This document shows positions 25,033-38,642 of a stretch of 64,000 nt of DNA, piece after piece. Source of the stretch: Prochilodus magdalenae (lineage: Eukaryota; Chordata; Actinopteri; Characiformes; Prochilodontidae); assembly GCA_024036415.1 (NCBI GenBank), contig JAMWET010007209.1:411501-475500 (forward strand), read 5' to 3'. How positions within the stretch are numbered: position 1 is the first letter of the stretch; every line of letters starts with the position of its first letter. The notes under the pieces are model-generated. The model saw nothing but the letters and a program-made list of their open reading frames with translations, did not search any database and was not told where the DNA came from. A program made the translations under genes and the position numbers.

Positions 25033-27858
25033 CTCTGAATCGGAAACGTGATCCAGCACGTACAATAATAGGAATGGGAAACACAGACCTTTTTCGTTCA
25101 ACATTTCCTTCACATTACTGTGTAGATGAAAGGAAGCCTATGTGGCAAATCCATTAAGATGTATTCCAGCAAACACAGCAAATACAATGATTGTAAGAAG
25201 TCTTTATTTTTGCTGCAGCCTTTAGTGTGCGCCTCTCCTTTGATCACCGTGATTGGCCTTGTGTCACTAGACATTTTCCTGTAAAGGCCTGGGTTTGAAA
25301 ATGTTTCTATAGACGGGGTGGTGCCTTTGATTAGAGTCTGGGCGAGCCGGGGAGAAATACGCAAGGATTTCCTAATAGTTTAACTAATTCCAGATTAAAG
25401 GGATATCAAAGAGATGTGTGGAGCCTGGCGAAGACGATTACGAGCAGAAGTGGAAATTGGTGAGCTTAAACCTGATTCCACACGTCCTGACAGAAAATAA
25501 TTCAGCATTCTCTCCCTTCCTGCCTTTCACTGTCTCTCAAGCACAAACACACACCCACACACCCAAACCCATAACTATACCCACCCCAGCATGAACTCAT
25601 TAAAAATTCAGTGGTGGTCACCAGTCTTTGATTTCTTGGATTGCCGTCGTTCTCACTCTCTGTCTCAATGCAGGTTCTGTTTAGTGTTTGATTCAGGCTG
25701 AGTTTCATGAATTATTTCCAGAGAAACGGGTCACTCCATAATTATAATAAAAACCAAAGAAGGAAAGACTGAAGCTGTTATAACAGCCATCACAACGTTC
25801 CTCTGTTAGCATCAATACTGGTTTGACTGCTTGATGTAAAGAACATAAGGAGAACCGTTCCGGTTAGAGTATTTCTGCAGTCTCTTCAGTCCTTCAGGCT
25901 CTGATGTACTGTGACGGATTTTACTGCAGCAGCTGCCGCTTGTCCTTTTCCCTAGATGAGCTGTAATTGCTACCTTTTCAATTTGTGATTTGCTGAGGAA
26001 GGTAAGAATGAAGCTGGAGCTCTGAATTGTTTCAATGAAACTCCAATCTCAGACTCGTCACCCATATGCTTTCAACATATCAGACGATAATATTAAATTC
26101 CACCCTATGATGGTCCAGATACAGTGCCAGTTTCTACATTTTGTGAATGTAGAATGTAAAGGTATAAATGTAAATTTGAATCATCATCGATAGACACAGA
26201 TATATGCAAAGTTTGGACACACAGGTCAAATAACATAACACATAAGTGAGGGTGGGCTTTTATATTGACTGATTTATCAGTCTATTTAGACTTGAGCAGA
26301 GCTCAGTAGCACTGAGACTAATAACTGATCATCACACTAATTTTTCAGTCTACTAGACTTAATTTAAGCATTTTGATAATGTAATAAATGTATGCCAGAC
26401 TTTCGTCTTTCCGCACAGGATTGCAAAGCAGCAAGAAGGCTCAACCAAACATACCAAATTCACAATGTTTAAAAGTTATTTAAAATTCAGAATACAAATT
26501 CAGACCTTACATACTGAAAAGTTTTAATTCCAATCTTTAAAACCCAAAGTAAAATATATACAAGATCATTATTAATAGTGACTTTTACTCCAAAGGCAGG
26601 GCCTTATTTTAGCCATGCAAATGTATCTCTGTCCCTCATGGCCACAGGGTTTTGAAGTTTGAAGTTGTTTTGTAGGTTAACAGCTGTCACTACTGAAACC
26701 CATTATTACCACAGATTTAACACTTTGTTTTAGAATATTAATAAAGTATTATGACTTTGTGTGTATCTGTGTAAAGTTGTATTAGTGTTGTGTGCTCAAA
26801 ATGAGGTACAATTGCCTCTACTGAAACAGTGACTACTGAAAAAGTGACTACTGAAACATTTGACGGTGTTAACAGTGTTATGATCGTTTTGTAAGGGAGT
26901 AATATGTCCCAGTCAGAAAACCAGGGGCCAACCTTAAGAACGGTCATCACCGAAACACATATCTTCTGCAGTTAAGTAAATGTATTAATTTTTAATACAA
27001 TTATTATGAATTATGTGCGTACAACTGTTCAAAGCTGTGTTTGCCACACAGTTTGTGTCACTACCACAGTATTCTCTATAGTTTCAGAAGGGTTCAGTCA
27101 TTTGTTCCAACTATAGTATATAATATAGAGTCACCCATTTGAGTTCAAGTCTGAAATGTGCTTTAACTCTCACTAGTTTGTTAGACTGATCTATGTAGGC
27201 TGGTGGTGCCTAGATGATGGTCCACAAAAAACTCATGTTGGCTTTGTGTGCCCTAAACGGTGTCAGATAAGCTGTGATTAAAATCAGTCTGCCAAATACC
27301 CAAACAAAAGCCTGTGTGAGTGAGCTATTAATACAGTAGTGGTTTATTTTAAGCCTCAGCTCTGCACTGTCAGGGTCCCGGACTGCCACTCTGAGTCTGG
27401 ATGAGATCATTAGTGTGTGTGGCGGTGGAGTTGCCCTCTGCCCGTCTCCCTGCTGATCCGTGTGTTAATTACTTATCTCAGCGTGACGGGGCCCTGGGCC
27501 CTTCAGGGCAGATGTAATGAAGGCGAAGATCCCGACACCTCTGATCTCCGTGGGAGGCAAGTCTGTGTGTGTGTGTGTTGGGGGGTGAGTGTGTTTGTGC
27601 GTGTTGAGGTGAGAGGATCTCGCATGGTCTAACATGGCACAAGTAATTACTGCTCCAGGAAGAGGGGATTGAAGAGCCTGGCACAGTGACAAGTCCCCAT
27701 TCGCCATGTAAGCCTGAGTTGGTGTGTGTATGTGTGTGTAGACATGCAAGGACACTTTTTAACCCCTTAAATTGATGAATAGACAGAAGCAACCAGGCTA
27801 TGTTAGCTCACCAGACAAAACATAAGGCACCTTGCATGTTTAAGGTGGTAGTAGATGG
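25032..27858. other. Intergenic DNA, no gene seen
   Basis: No coding exon, RNA or transposon boundary could be supported over 2.8 kb. There is a small threefold repeat of GTGACTACTGAAA at about 26828-26866 and a short TG run near 27564. The sequence looks largely unique, so conserved noncoding elements are possible, but alignment would be needed. Confidence 0.4.
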
Positions 27859-28260
27859 CGCTGCATGAGGATGATGGGGCTATAAATACCAGCTGGGTTT
27901 CATCAATTGTAGAAGAGGTGGTACAGTGCAGTGAATGTCTTGTTCAGTGTGTGAAAAATGCCTTTGGGCGTGCCAAAGACCATAGAGTAAAGAAAGTAAC
28001 TGAATCTGCAAGTGTATGGAAGTGTACGGTCATACAGGTCTACCAGCAGTGGCACAAATCCCCGTCTACAGGAAATTCTCCTCAGAATAGTACCAGGGAA
28101 GGCATCCACCAAATCTGTCCCAGCTCCACAATTGTTTGATGCAAGAGTGTTGGAACATGAATGTGGCCCACATCCAGAAACTTGTCCAGTCCATGCCAAA
28201 TTGAATCGCAGCTGTTATGCGTGCTCATGGAGGTATTACATGCTGCTAGGTATGTTTCAG
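27859..28260 (+). pseudogene. Decayed, internally deleted Tc1-like transposase
   Basis: In one frame, about 28100-28240 reads RHPPNLSQLHNCL, then MQECWNMNVAHIQKLVQSMP, a stop, then IAAVMRAHGGITCC and a stop. This is the C-terminus of a Tc1/mariner transposase. Upstream, in another frame at about 27960-28060, TVIQVYQQWHK resembles the N-terminal helix-turn-helix. The DDE catalytic core between them is missing, and frames are broken. An old deletion derivative; its terminal repeats could not be found. Confidence 0.7.
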
Positions 28261-28454
28261 TTGCAGGTGACTCATTTTTGGTCTGGTGAGCTTACTTTAT
28301 TCCTATTTTCCTTCCACGCTACACACACAACTGTTTATTTATCCCCTTCTTCATAACAGATCTCATCCCTGATAACCATTTACAGACAGATTCATCACAA
28401 ACAGCAACAAGATACAATCAGTTTTATCATCTTCAGGTAAGCAGCCTCACATTA

Positions 28455-28712
28455 ACATGTCCACTCACATCAGCACAACACACACTAACACACCATCACC
28501 ATGTCATGTCCATGATACCTGCCCTGTGGCGGTCCTGTTAGGGTCCTGACCCATAAAGAACAGGAGAGGGGAGTTGTGTAGTGAAACAGATTAACTGTAC
28601 TGCAGTCTGTAACTGTACAACTACAGAGTGCTCCTATATGGTAAATGGAGCTGGTAAATGGCCAGTGAGTGTAGATACAAGGAAGTGTCTCTAATAAAGT
28701 GGCCAATGAGTT
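28455..28712 (+). repeat. Dispersed repeat, copy 2
   Basis: From about 28540 it follows the copy at 22670-22850: GTCCTGACCCATAAAGAACAG, TGTACAACTACAGAGTGCTC, GTAAATGGAGCTGGTAAATGG, GTAGATACAAGGA and the end CTAATAAAGTGGCCAATGAG. The 5' part (ACTCACATCAGCACAACACA) differs from copy 1, so the two copies keep different pieces of one longer element. Confidence 0.6.
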
Positions 28713-30700
28713 TTTTTTTCCCCTGGGGAATTGATGTGCACAGTCAAGAAATGAATTCAGTCTGTTTTTGTTGAGTGTAACATATTAGTTCACATTTGCT
28801 GAATTGAAAGCATAAAGGTTCATAACTACATAATAAGCCTGGAGTCTTAAGGGGTTAACAGACATTAGAATATGTGTGTGTGTGTGTGCATGGGTGTGCA
28901 TCTGTGCATTCATAAATGAATATCTGCTCTGCAGTGCTTAAGAATATGGCAGACACTCAGGGATTATGTATGTGAAATCATAGCCGCTAAGCTAACGGAT
29001 CGGTTTGTTTAAAGCTGCCTGTAGGGAGAGGGGCGCACAGATTGCTTTGTGCTTGGCCCGCATTCAAACAGAATGTAGAATGAATTTCCTCTGATTGCAG
29101 GTTGTTAAGTTTGATAAGATAAACCCACAGAGTCCTGACCCAGAGGGAGAGAAATTAAAGCCGCGTTAGCTGAAGGCAGCTCCGCAGAAGCTCGTCCCTA
29201 ATGTAGGTGAACCTGCTGTGCCCTTATCGTCGCATATGTGCCGGATTCGTTCACTGATGAGTACATGCCCTGAATACATTCATTTGCTTACCTGTGCTTT
29301 GTGGAAGAAAGTGCAATCTGCTATCCTGGGGCCACATGCTATCGTGCACGCTACTGTGCCAGGCACGGGCCTCGTTTTCTTTCCAGGTGTAATAATAACC
29401 CTCCACTTCCATCCCCATTCACTGAAATCATATCCTTTTCCTCACCCCACATCTGGCGTCAATATGCATCCACAGGTAGTGCATGAGCGTGGATGTGTGT
29501 GCGCTCGTGCAGATGTGTTTGTGAAAGGTAATTGAACAGATCTTCCTCTTCTCCATAGCTGACTAAAGCGCACTGAGCTAAAACCTCCACTGCGCTTTTA
29601 TATGGTGAGACGAGGCCGCACTCCTATTTCCATCTGCATCCACGCCCAGAGCCTGCCTCTCCATGGTATGAAAAATAAGTCCTTTTTTTTCCACCTGCCC
29701 AGATGTAGCAAAGTAATCAGAACACATCAGGGACTTTGCCTGCTTATACATATATACGAATCCATAACGCTCCACGCGGCCGATATTGTTTTGGACAAAC
29801 ACTCGGCAAGGCAGATGCCTTATAAAGGTTACCGGAGTGAGGGGGAAAAAAGTAGATTACATTTTTAAATTGACAGATGCTTCTTTCTCCAGCGTTGCCG
29901 GGGACTGGCACATCTGCCTGAGGCCATCTGCTGAAACCGCTGCATCCCCAAACCACATTTCCATTCAATCAGAGAGGGGGGGTGGGGTGATCTGGGTATC
30001 AGGTTCCATTTGGGGTTCATTAACCTTGTCAAAACTGAAGGAACATTCAAGGCAGGCCCATATACACGCAGGCCACACAACCTCAGGCATGTTTCACACC
30101 TGTTGAAGCGAGTGCTTTGCCTGCTCTCTGCTGCTGTGTCTATGAAGACTTTGACTATGCAGGCTGTGGTAATATGCAGAGGTGCAGTGTGTTCCCTTTA
30201 AATACACAGCAGCCCTTTCATAAAGCTTTCAGTGATCGGAAATGATAGCGTGCCATCCGGGAGGATCTCTAGCTGAGCTGATAGGTGGGGGTGATACGAA
30301 TGCAAGAGGTGTATATTCTTTGGCTAATATTATTTTTCCTCGTCTGCTGCGGTGCACAGGATCAGTAATCTATAATCTGAAATCTGAAGCCTTTTAAAGT
30401 ACCTACATTTGGATAAAAAATAAACAGATAAACAAGCATGTTGTTGTTTAATGTGGGCTGGATCATATTAGGGAATTAGGGAATATCAGGGAACCGTCTA
30501 GATGTCTTTAAATTGTGATTTCAGGTTGACAAACACAGAATAAATGGGTATGTTGATAACATGTCTGCTTAGTTATCAAACAAAAGAGAACCGACCACAT
30601 GTCTGCACTGAAAATAGAGCTGAGTCAGCTATATTGTTTCCTAAACCCAAACACAGAGGGACCAGGGTAATAACTTGTACATCACTACCCATTTAAAGGA
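28713..30700. other. Intergenic DNA, no gene seen
   Basis: Two kilobases with only short frames lacking family resemblance. One short TG run lies near 28875. Part of 28950-30250 is moderately GC-rich and free of visible repeats, which makes it a candidate for conserved noncoding sequence upstream of neo1; this is inference only. Confidence 0.4.
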
Positions 30701-31540
30701 AGGAAGGACACTTTATTGTCATTGTACATGGGGTGGAACAGAATTGTAGTACTCAAGGAGCCAGTTACACACAGACAGCAGTACTTAAATAAATAGAATA
30801 TACATAAATATATAAACATATCATCGCTGTCCAAAGAAAAACATGTATCTCCATTTTTGTTGATTTTTACTTTTATGCCTCATTTGATAGCATGAGATGA
30901 TGTCTACACTCGGTGGAGATTTCATGAAGAACGGACCAACAGAAATGGCCCAAAACCGTTTGGAAAGACGTCTGGTTCCATTGACTTCCATTCAAATTAA
31001 ATGAGGTTTTTGGCCACTCCTGAAAAGTTGGCGTTTTGGAGATACCTGTTTTTCTTTGGACAGCGACGATATATATATATAAAAAAATAGAGAGAGAAAG
31101 AGCAGCAGGAAATTGAAAAGGTAGCAACAGAGTGTATTTAAAGTGACTAGTGTCCTCAAAGTGTCAGTGCAGTGGTTCCACTAAGTGGCGTTTAGAAGCC
31201 TTACAGCTTCCGGAATGAAGCTGTTCCTCAGTCTGTTCGTTTCGCACTTAATGCTCCGCAGCCTCCTGCCTGAGGGGAGCGGGACAAAAAGTGGGGTCCT
31301 TCATGATGCAGGTGGCCCTCTTCCTGCATCTGGAGGTGTAGATGTCCGTGGTGGAGGGGAGGCTGAACCCGACAGACCTCTGTGCAGCCATCACCACCCT
31401 CTGCAGAGCTTTCCTGTCTGCAGCAGATCAGCTTCCGTGCCACACATTGATGCTGGAGCATAGGACGCTTTCCACCATACATCTGTAGAAGAAGGTGAGG
31501 ACCGAGCTCCCGAGCCCAGAAATCCAGGTCTTCATAAAGG
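30701..31540 (-). repeat. 5'-truncated LINE fragment interrupted by a MITE
   Basis: On the minus strand from about 31490 one frame reads MVESVLCSSINVWHGS, a stop, then SAADRKALQRVVMAAQRS, TSRCRKRATCI and PSGRRLRSIKCETNRLRNSF. This is the C-terminal end of a non-LTR reverse transcriptase, of a different family from the one at 8.1-8.6 kb. The 3' end lies near 30711-30730 (CAATGACAATAAAGTGTCC on minus). The 30823-31070 TIR element sits inside it, so the LINE is older than that insertion. Confidence 0.75.
30823..31070 (+). mobile_element. MITE-like TIR element, copy 3 (complete)
   Basis: The left end ATCGCTGTCCAAAGAAAAAC and the right end, which on the minus strand reads ATCGTCGCTGTCCAAAG, are terminal inverted repeats of about 30 bp ending in TATCTCCA. 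It is 248 bp long with no open frame and lies in AT-rich flanks. The interior shares AACGGACCAACAGAAATGG with copy 2. It is inserted in an older LINE. Confidence 0.75.
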
Positions 31541-33448
31541 TTGTCCAGACATGTTAATGTGCTTTAGGATTAGGGCTGAAATTGGCAAGAGCCTGGTGAT
31601 GCACTTCAGATAATAATGTAGAGGTTATGATTCAGTATGTTCCGATATATTACAAAAACTGCCATAGCATAAAAACCACCGCTGTAGGCCCAGATTTGCT
31701 AATGCTAACGTTAGCAATGTGCATTTACGCTACTTCATTACTCTGGAATAGAAAATATGAATGAAGATTACAATGTTGATTCCTAGCAAGCCATTTACCA
31801 TGGAGGCGAGGATCCCATAAAGAACTCGAACACTAGAGCATGTACATCTTTTCTATTCTGAGAGAACCCAAAAGGGTGTTTTCTACCCTCTGCCCAGTGA
31901 GCGCTGGGATAGGCTCCAGCGCCCAGTCACCCAGAATGATAAGCGGCTTGAACGAATGAATGAAGATGAATGAACTCTGAAAAAGGAAAGCTGGGATGAC
32001 ATCATGTGCATAATGCTAATGTGTTTTCCGTTACTGTTAGCAACATTAGCTTTTTTGACCAAACTATCCTTAAAGGCCACAATGAAGCTAATATGTAAGT
32101 TATGTAACAATGAAGACTGAGAAGCTGATGAATAGGCCCACGTACAATTCCTTGCAGTTTGGTTTTAATAGTTTGCATGTGATGTAAATAAATGCTGTTC
32201 CTAGAACTCTAAGAGTGGAACCACCTAACCCATCTGAGAACCTTTATGTGAAAGAACATAAGGCTGAAACTCCAAAGGATGCCCCTCCGCTCTCCACCAA
32301 ATGAGGAGGCTCATGTTTCTGTGTAACACATTGCAATGTGAGTCTATTAGATTAGACCTCTTTCTAATAATAACATTTTATAAGACAGAACAGTTTTTTT
32401 TACTTTCTTTTTTGACAGATCCAGCAAGTCATATTGCAGTTTCCCCCATTCCCCCCTCTTTCAGAAGTCAATGGTGCGTTTATAATTTGTTTGTGAAGTG
32501 TTATTAATCGTGGCAGCGCTAGATCTGTGCTGCATATTTAATAAGAGTTTCCCAACGATCAAACGCTGAGGCAAGACAATTATTTAATCTGGTCTCTGTG
32601 ATTTCCAATCATGAATTAATCAGCACATTACTTCCATTTGTTTCGGTTTAATTATGCAGGGGCATTCTCCTCTCCCCGTGGCGAGCCTACTCTAAATTAT
32701 ACCCTCCCTGGGAATGAAAAGACACAATCAGGCACAAAGCTAAAACAAACAGCTTCCGTGTGCCACATTATAAACAGCATTTGCCTCCGGCTCCCATATT
32801 TGGTAGAGCTTGTTCGAGCGTGGACTGGAGTGTGCTGGGTGTCATTACTCGTGTATCTGTTAGTAAGTGATGATATGGAACGGGCTGTCATGTTTAATGA
32901 ATGTTAGATATGATGTGACTTACAGTAAAGACATTTTCACCATCAAAATCATCTTCAGGACATGCAACATTGAGAAGTGATGCTATTAAGCTGTACATGT
33001 TTTTTCGTCCATGCGTTTCATTTTTTTGAGTATGTTCAGTTTTTCTGAAGTGTGATAATGTTATCGGATAAGAGACTAAATAAAAAAAAACAATTAGGGA
33101 AATGTACGTTATTACACATTTATAATGATTATAAATCAGATTCAATATACAGATCTATAGGACATTAATAGCTTGCATAGACAAACACTGATGAGTTCAG
33201 TCATTCAGTGTGGATAAACCGTGGGGAGGGTTAAATTACTACAGATAGACACTTTGTTGTAACAGTCATAATTTGTGTATAATGATTCTCCAAGTTATCT
33301 GCTCACTAAATGTCTCACAGGTCTACCGTTTCGTGTTTGCTTTGTGAAATGTCTAACAATTCATTTACTCTTTCCAACAAACTTCTGGGAACATCAGTCA
33401 AGTTTTCAGAATTACAAGTCTGTTATGGCATGTAAAGAGGTGTCTCTG
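31541..33448. other. Intergenic DNA with one dispersed-repeat fragment
   Basis: The GCTGGGATAGGCTCCAGC motif with a GATAAGCGGCTTGAACGAATG tail part and ATGAATG repeats at 31898-31975 is a common fish dispersed repeat, related to the one at about 22875. A GCTAACGTTAGC palindrome lies near 31703. No gene is supported in the remainder. Confidence 0.4.
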
Positions 33449-34102
33449 TGTTAGACAAAAGACTTCAAAACCGACGTTTGCAGAATTAAAAAAACAGGAA
33501 CGGGTTTATTCACAAACAGGCAAGCTCAGCAAGCAACAGTAAACAGTATAACAAAGGGAGAAGCTAAATCAGAGTCAGGGACAGGCGGAGGTCAGAACCA
33601 GGTAGAACCAGCAGCGAGGGCAAACAGGTTTACAGGGGAAGACCGAAGGGGAAAACCAAAGTGAGGAAGCACAGGTACAGTCCGAGCCAAAGGGATAAAG
33701 CGAAAGAGTAGTCTACTTCCGGCGCCGACGCGAGTGGCTGCCTGTTCCAGTAGCTCCGTCCGTATTTTTTCCTTTAATTTCCCTCTGGGATCAATAAAGT
33801 ATCTATCTATCTATCTAGTAGAGAAACGAGGGGAGTCGAAAACCAGAATGAGACAACACGAGAAAGAAACGATCAGGATTGCTAAACTAAGTTTGGCAAA
33901 GCTTCTCAAAGTGTGAGTGTTCGTGTGTGGCTTAAATACCGGATGTAAGTGATTGCTAACAGCTGTAACCAAAACTCAGGCGACCTGAAGCGTATCACGG
34001 AGTCCGGACGGGGGCGCATAGACATGACGTCATCGAGCGTGGCCCTCTGGGAAGTGGAGTCCCGAAGAGCGGGGAAGCCGAGAAGACGCGGAGGGCGTGA
34101 CA
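33449..34102 (-). mobile_element. Solo LTR of an LTR retrotransposon
   Basis: The element begins TGTTAGAC and ends GTGACA (TG...CA) and is flanked on both sides by the 5-bp direct repeat CTCTG (33444-33448 and 34103-34107). On the minus strand it has a TATA-like GGTATTTAAGCC near 33945 and a poly(A) signal in GTGAATAAACCC near 33510, in the order expected for U3-R-U5. No gag or pol is adjacent. Length is 654 bp, including a 105-bp insertion. Superfamily (Gypsy or ERV-like) cannot be decided. Confidence 0.8.
33712..33816 (+). mobile_element. 105-bp retroposon nested in the solo LTR
   Basis: It is flanked by the direct repeat AGTAG (33707-33711 and 33817-33821). The head is GC-rich (ACTTCCGGCGCCGACGCG) and the tail is the L2-type end CCCTCTGGGATCAATAAAG followed by TATC repeats. 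It looks like the two ends of a LINE joined with nearly everything between removed, or a very short SINE using the LINE tail. It has no tRNA-like promoter that I can see. Confidence 0.7.
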
Positions 34103-34107
34103 CTCTG

Positions 34108-35539
34108 ACATAATTACAGCTCCTAAGCTACGAAGAACCGAATGGGTGAACCATCTGCTACAGCGCCACCCTGAGGGCAGATCTGCACTGCGGCTCTAAT
34201 GAGTTCAAGATACCAAAGACTGAAGTTTGCTGATTAAGGGTGGAGCTCCTAAACAATGACTGCATGAAGACATAATACGGATTTTCTAGAACCCCCCAGA
34301 ATATTACTACTGAGACACTGAGGGGTCCAAGAGGTTGATTAGTGGACCCCCCAGGACCCCCTGTATTTCATTTGCCCAGTGTCCTTGTTGGGGCTAAAAG
34401 AGAAATAACTTTTATAGTGTGTTTATGACCATAAAGGTGCATGTGTGCAGCTTCACAGCCTTTGCCATTGCCAGTCTCCTCCAAGTGAAGTCCTGCAGGT
34501 CCAGAGTGTGAAAGAATCATATCTGAATTCCAGCTTCCATCATCTCTAGAACTGTCCAATTTGAAGTGCACTTCACCCACTCGCTTCTCTTTATTATCTT
34601 ACCCTGCTGAAACGTTTCTCTCAGGCGCAGAGCACATTCATCCAGCCGGGGTGCTTTTCTTAGACACAATGGAGCTTCAAATGACTCGGGCCGGTGATGA
34701 TGGAGGCCCATTCAGTGCCCATCAGAAGCATGTGGGAGCGTTTTTCTGAAGGAATGTGAGTCGCCTCATAAAAGGATTAGCTCTTTCACGTTCAACTCCT
34801 CAAATGGAGCTTCGTCCCTGCTCAAACGCTTCTATATTTGTTCTACTGGATAAAGGGGAATGGTTAATTACTGCTATTAGGAGGCTTATTGCCTGTGGAG
34901 GGACTAATTGCCCTTTTTGATGTGACTAATTGCTTTAAGCCAACTCGATATTTTGTTGTTAAACCAGTGCTCACTACACATTGAAAGATGGCAGCCCAAA
35001 AACTCTGGAGTGTCCTAGAGAATGAGGGAACATGCCTCTGTTCAGATCCTGCCGATTTTATAAGTTTAATCTAGCGCTGATTCTGATTTAATGGTCTACA
35101 GCACAACATAGCTGCACATTATGCCTCAGATCGTTAAGCTCCAGACAGTCTGCTGTAATTGTGTTACGTTTTTTGGTCTAAAAGTGTCAATCAGGCATCA
35201 AACTAAGCTTGAACCGGGAGGGTTTAGGCCTTTCACACTTATTGAATGTGATTATATGGCTGGGGAGCTAATCCTGGATAAGTGCTCTTACTGAGGAGAT
35301 CCTGACACACCGCGGCAGATAGTCCTGTAAGGTTTGGTTATGAGATTGTTGAGGGAAGCGGTGTTTGTTTGATGTTTGTTTGTTTGTGAATGGCACTTCT
35401 CTGGACCCTGGTCACCTTCCTTCATCTAAAACACTCTCCCACAAAGAACGTATCACCCACACAATGAGCCATGGCGGTGGGTCGCAGGCCAGTGTTTATT
35501 GCTTCAGGCCTCAGTCTGCGGAATCAGGGGCTGAGAGGT
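34108..35539. other. Intergenic DNA, no gene seen
   Basis: No coding exon, RNA gene or repeat boundary was recognised. Open frames are short and lack family resemblance. Confidence 0.4.
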
Positions 35540-36025
35540 GTCCTGCTGTCTCCCTTTCTCTGTCTCTATCTCTCTTTCTATTGGCTGTCTCTTTCTGCTT
35601 ATTTCATTTTCTCTATATCTCTATACATTCTTTCTCTTAGCGTCCTCTCTGTCCTCTTTTATTTTCTCCTTCCTCTTTCTCTCTCTCCCTCTGTCTGTCT
35701 GTCTGTCTCTTTACATCCTTATGCTTTCAGTTTTCTCTTAACTCTCTCTCCACCCCTTTTCCTCTCACTTTTCTATTTTCCCTCCATCTTTTCCCTCTCA
35801 GTTTCATTTTCTATTTTTTCTTTCAATCCAGCACTCATTTTCTCTCTTCCCTTCAGTTCTCTCTGTCTGTCTTTTCGTTTTCTGCCTCTTTCTCCATCTT
35901 TCTTTCCTTTCACTTTCTTTCAATTGCTCCCTTCCTCTCCCATTCCTTTTACGTTCTCTCTTTCCTTCCATCCACTCCCTCTATCTTCTCTCTCAGTCCG
36001 CTGGTCTCTCTTTCTATACCCCTAA
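35540..36025. repeat. Polypyrimidine tract, about 480 bp
   Basis: The + strand is almost entirely C and T, mostly CTCTTTCTCT-like with TCTG repeats near 35692-35708. Long frames through it encode only S/L/F-rich low-complexity protein and are artefacts. Such strand asymmetry can favour triplex DNA. Confidence 0.85.
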
Positions 36026-36320
36026 ATACTGTGTTCACTCATCGTGGTTAAGGTGAGGGGAAGGGCTCTGCAGTTCGGAGTGGAATAACCTGCTGTAGGT
36101 TTGGGATCAAAAAGGGCCGGGAGAGAATCGCATCAGGGGGCTTGTATCTGTCAGCTAAAGCCGCCCATACATAGGTTTAATCCTAGCTCCGAGTGTAGGC
36201 GATTTACTCAGCAGCAAGGTGTAAAAGAAGATGTCCTCTCCGAGCCCTGCTCCCTGCTCTTCTACCTGCCTCTCCAAGCTCTCCTACACAGTTTATACAA
36301 GCGAGACAGACCTATCTTCC

Positions 36321-37392
<1,072 letters not shown>

Positions 37393-38384
37393 GGCATGTA
37401 AACACTGAGGTGAGTCACAGGTCAAGTTGGTGTGTGCATCAAGCCCAAAGCACTGAGTCAAGCTGACAGTGCTCTGTGGAGGCACTCAGGAACCCCGTGA
37501 AACATTGCTTGTGAAAGTTAGACCTCCTGCCTGGAGGAGGAATCAGGCCCTTGGACTGAATATGAGCACATATGTGCCGTCAGTAGAGTTTATAACCTTT
37601 GAGTGGGTTTATGTACAAAACCAGCCGTAACTGGTTCCAGCCTCACATCCTCTCTGCCACTATGACTGTAAGTGAGAGAGTGCATGTGAGTCACACCTGT
37701 TTTGCATTGTGGCTTGTTCAATAAGCAATTAAAGCAGCTGAAATGTGAGGAACAAACTTGTTAGGTTCAAGCTCAAAGTGTCAGGCACATCAGAGCTGTA
37801 TCTGCTCTCAGCATGCATACGGATCTGTTGGGCTCCAGGACATGTTATAAACACTATATGCTATAACACTGTATGATCACTAATAGCACATTTACTGACA
37901 GACAGGAACAGCACAACATTAAACGGCCCATATCCTTTGCTCCAGTGACTCCAGTGAGCAGACTCATACTCACACAGCCACATTGCACCTGTTCTCCATG
38001 ATCTCCTCTGGCTTTCTGTAAAGTACTGCCTCCACTGCTCGCAGCCTCGCTCCTTCATAATTGCCAGATCTTCTCTTTCCTTATAAACCCAGCTCTACCC
38101 ATCCACAGCTGATTTACTAGGCATTCCTCCATCCAACCTTCATAGTTTTGGCGATCGAGCCTTCTCTAGATTTGCTCATTCCCTCTTTAGCTCGCGTCTT
38201 TCTTTATCTATGCCAGGCTAATTCTCTCTTCTCTCTCCATGTCTAAAACAAAAACCCAAAGCCCATCTGTTCTCTCTAGCTAACAACCTCTCACTTTAAC
38301 CTACACCTGTCAGTTCTGTGCTTTACTGTTTGGTTTGATCTATTACTGTATGATCTATATTCTGTGATCTATTACCCTTCTAGT
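37393..38384. other. Intergenic DNA, no gene seen
   Basis: About 1 kb of apparently unique sequence between two repeat tracts; no coding exon or RNA gene could be supported. Confidence 0.4.
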
Positions 38385-38468
38385 GTGTTAGTACTAGTAT
38401 TAGTATTAGTATTAGTATTAGTATTAGTATTAGTATTAGAATTAGTATTAGTATTAGTACTAGTATTA
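38385..38468. repeat. Hexanucleotide microsatellite (TTAGTA)n
   Basis: About 14 units of TTAGTA with three ACTAGT or GAATTA variants. It is a simple tandem array and not vertebrate telomeric repeat (TTAGGG). Confidence 0.9.
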
Positions 38469-38642
38469 AATAGATCAGTCATTTTTATTTTAATGCCTGA
38501 ATAAATGGAATGCAACAAATGATTGTTTATTGTATGGAATGATTTACAGCAGGACATAACATTGGTTTACTTTATATATGGATGCTTTTTCTGTTTATCT
38601 TAATTCAAAAGTATTTCCAGTCAAATTGTATTTTACAACCTT

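Noticed and set aside
35471..36025. 184-residue open frame rich in Ser, Leu and Phe
   Set aside because: It runs through the polypyrimidine tract, which lacks stop codons by composition alone.
38385..38468. Possible interstitial telomere repeat
   Set aside because: The unit is TTAGTA, not TTAGGG.
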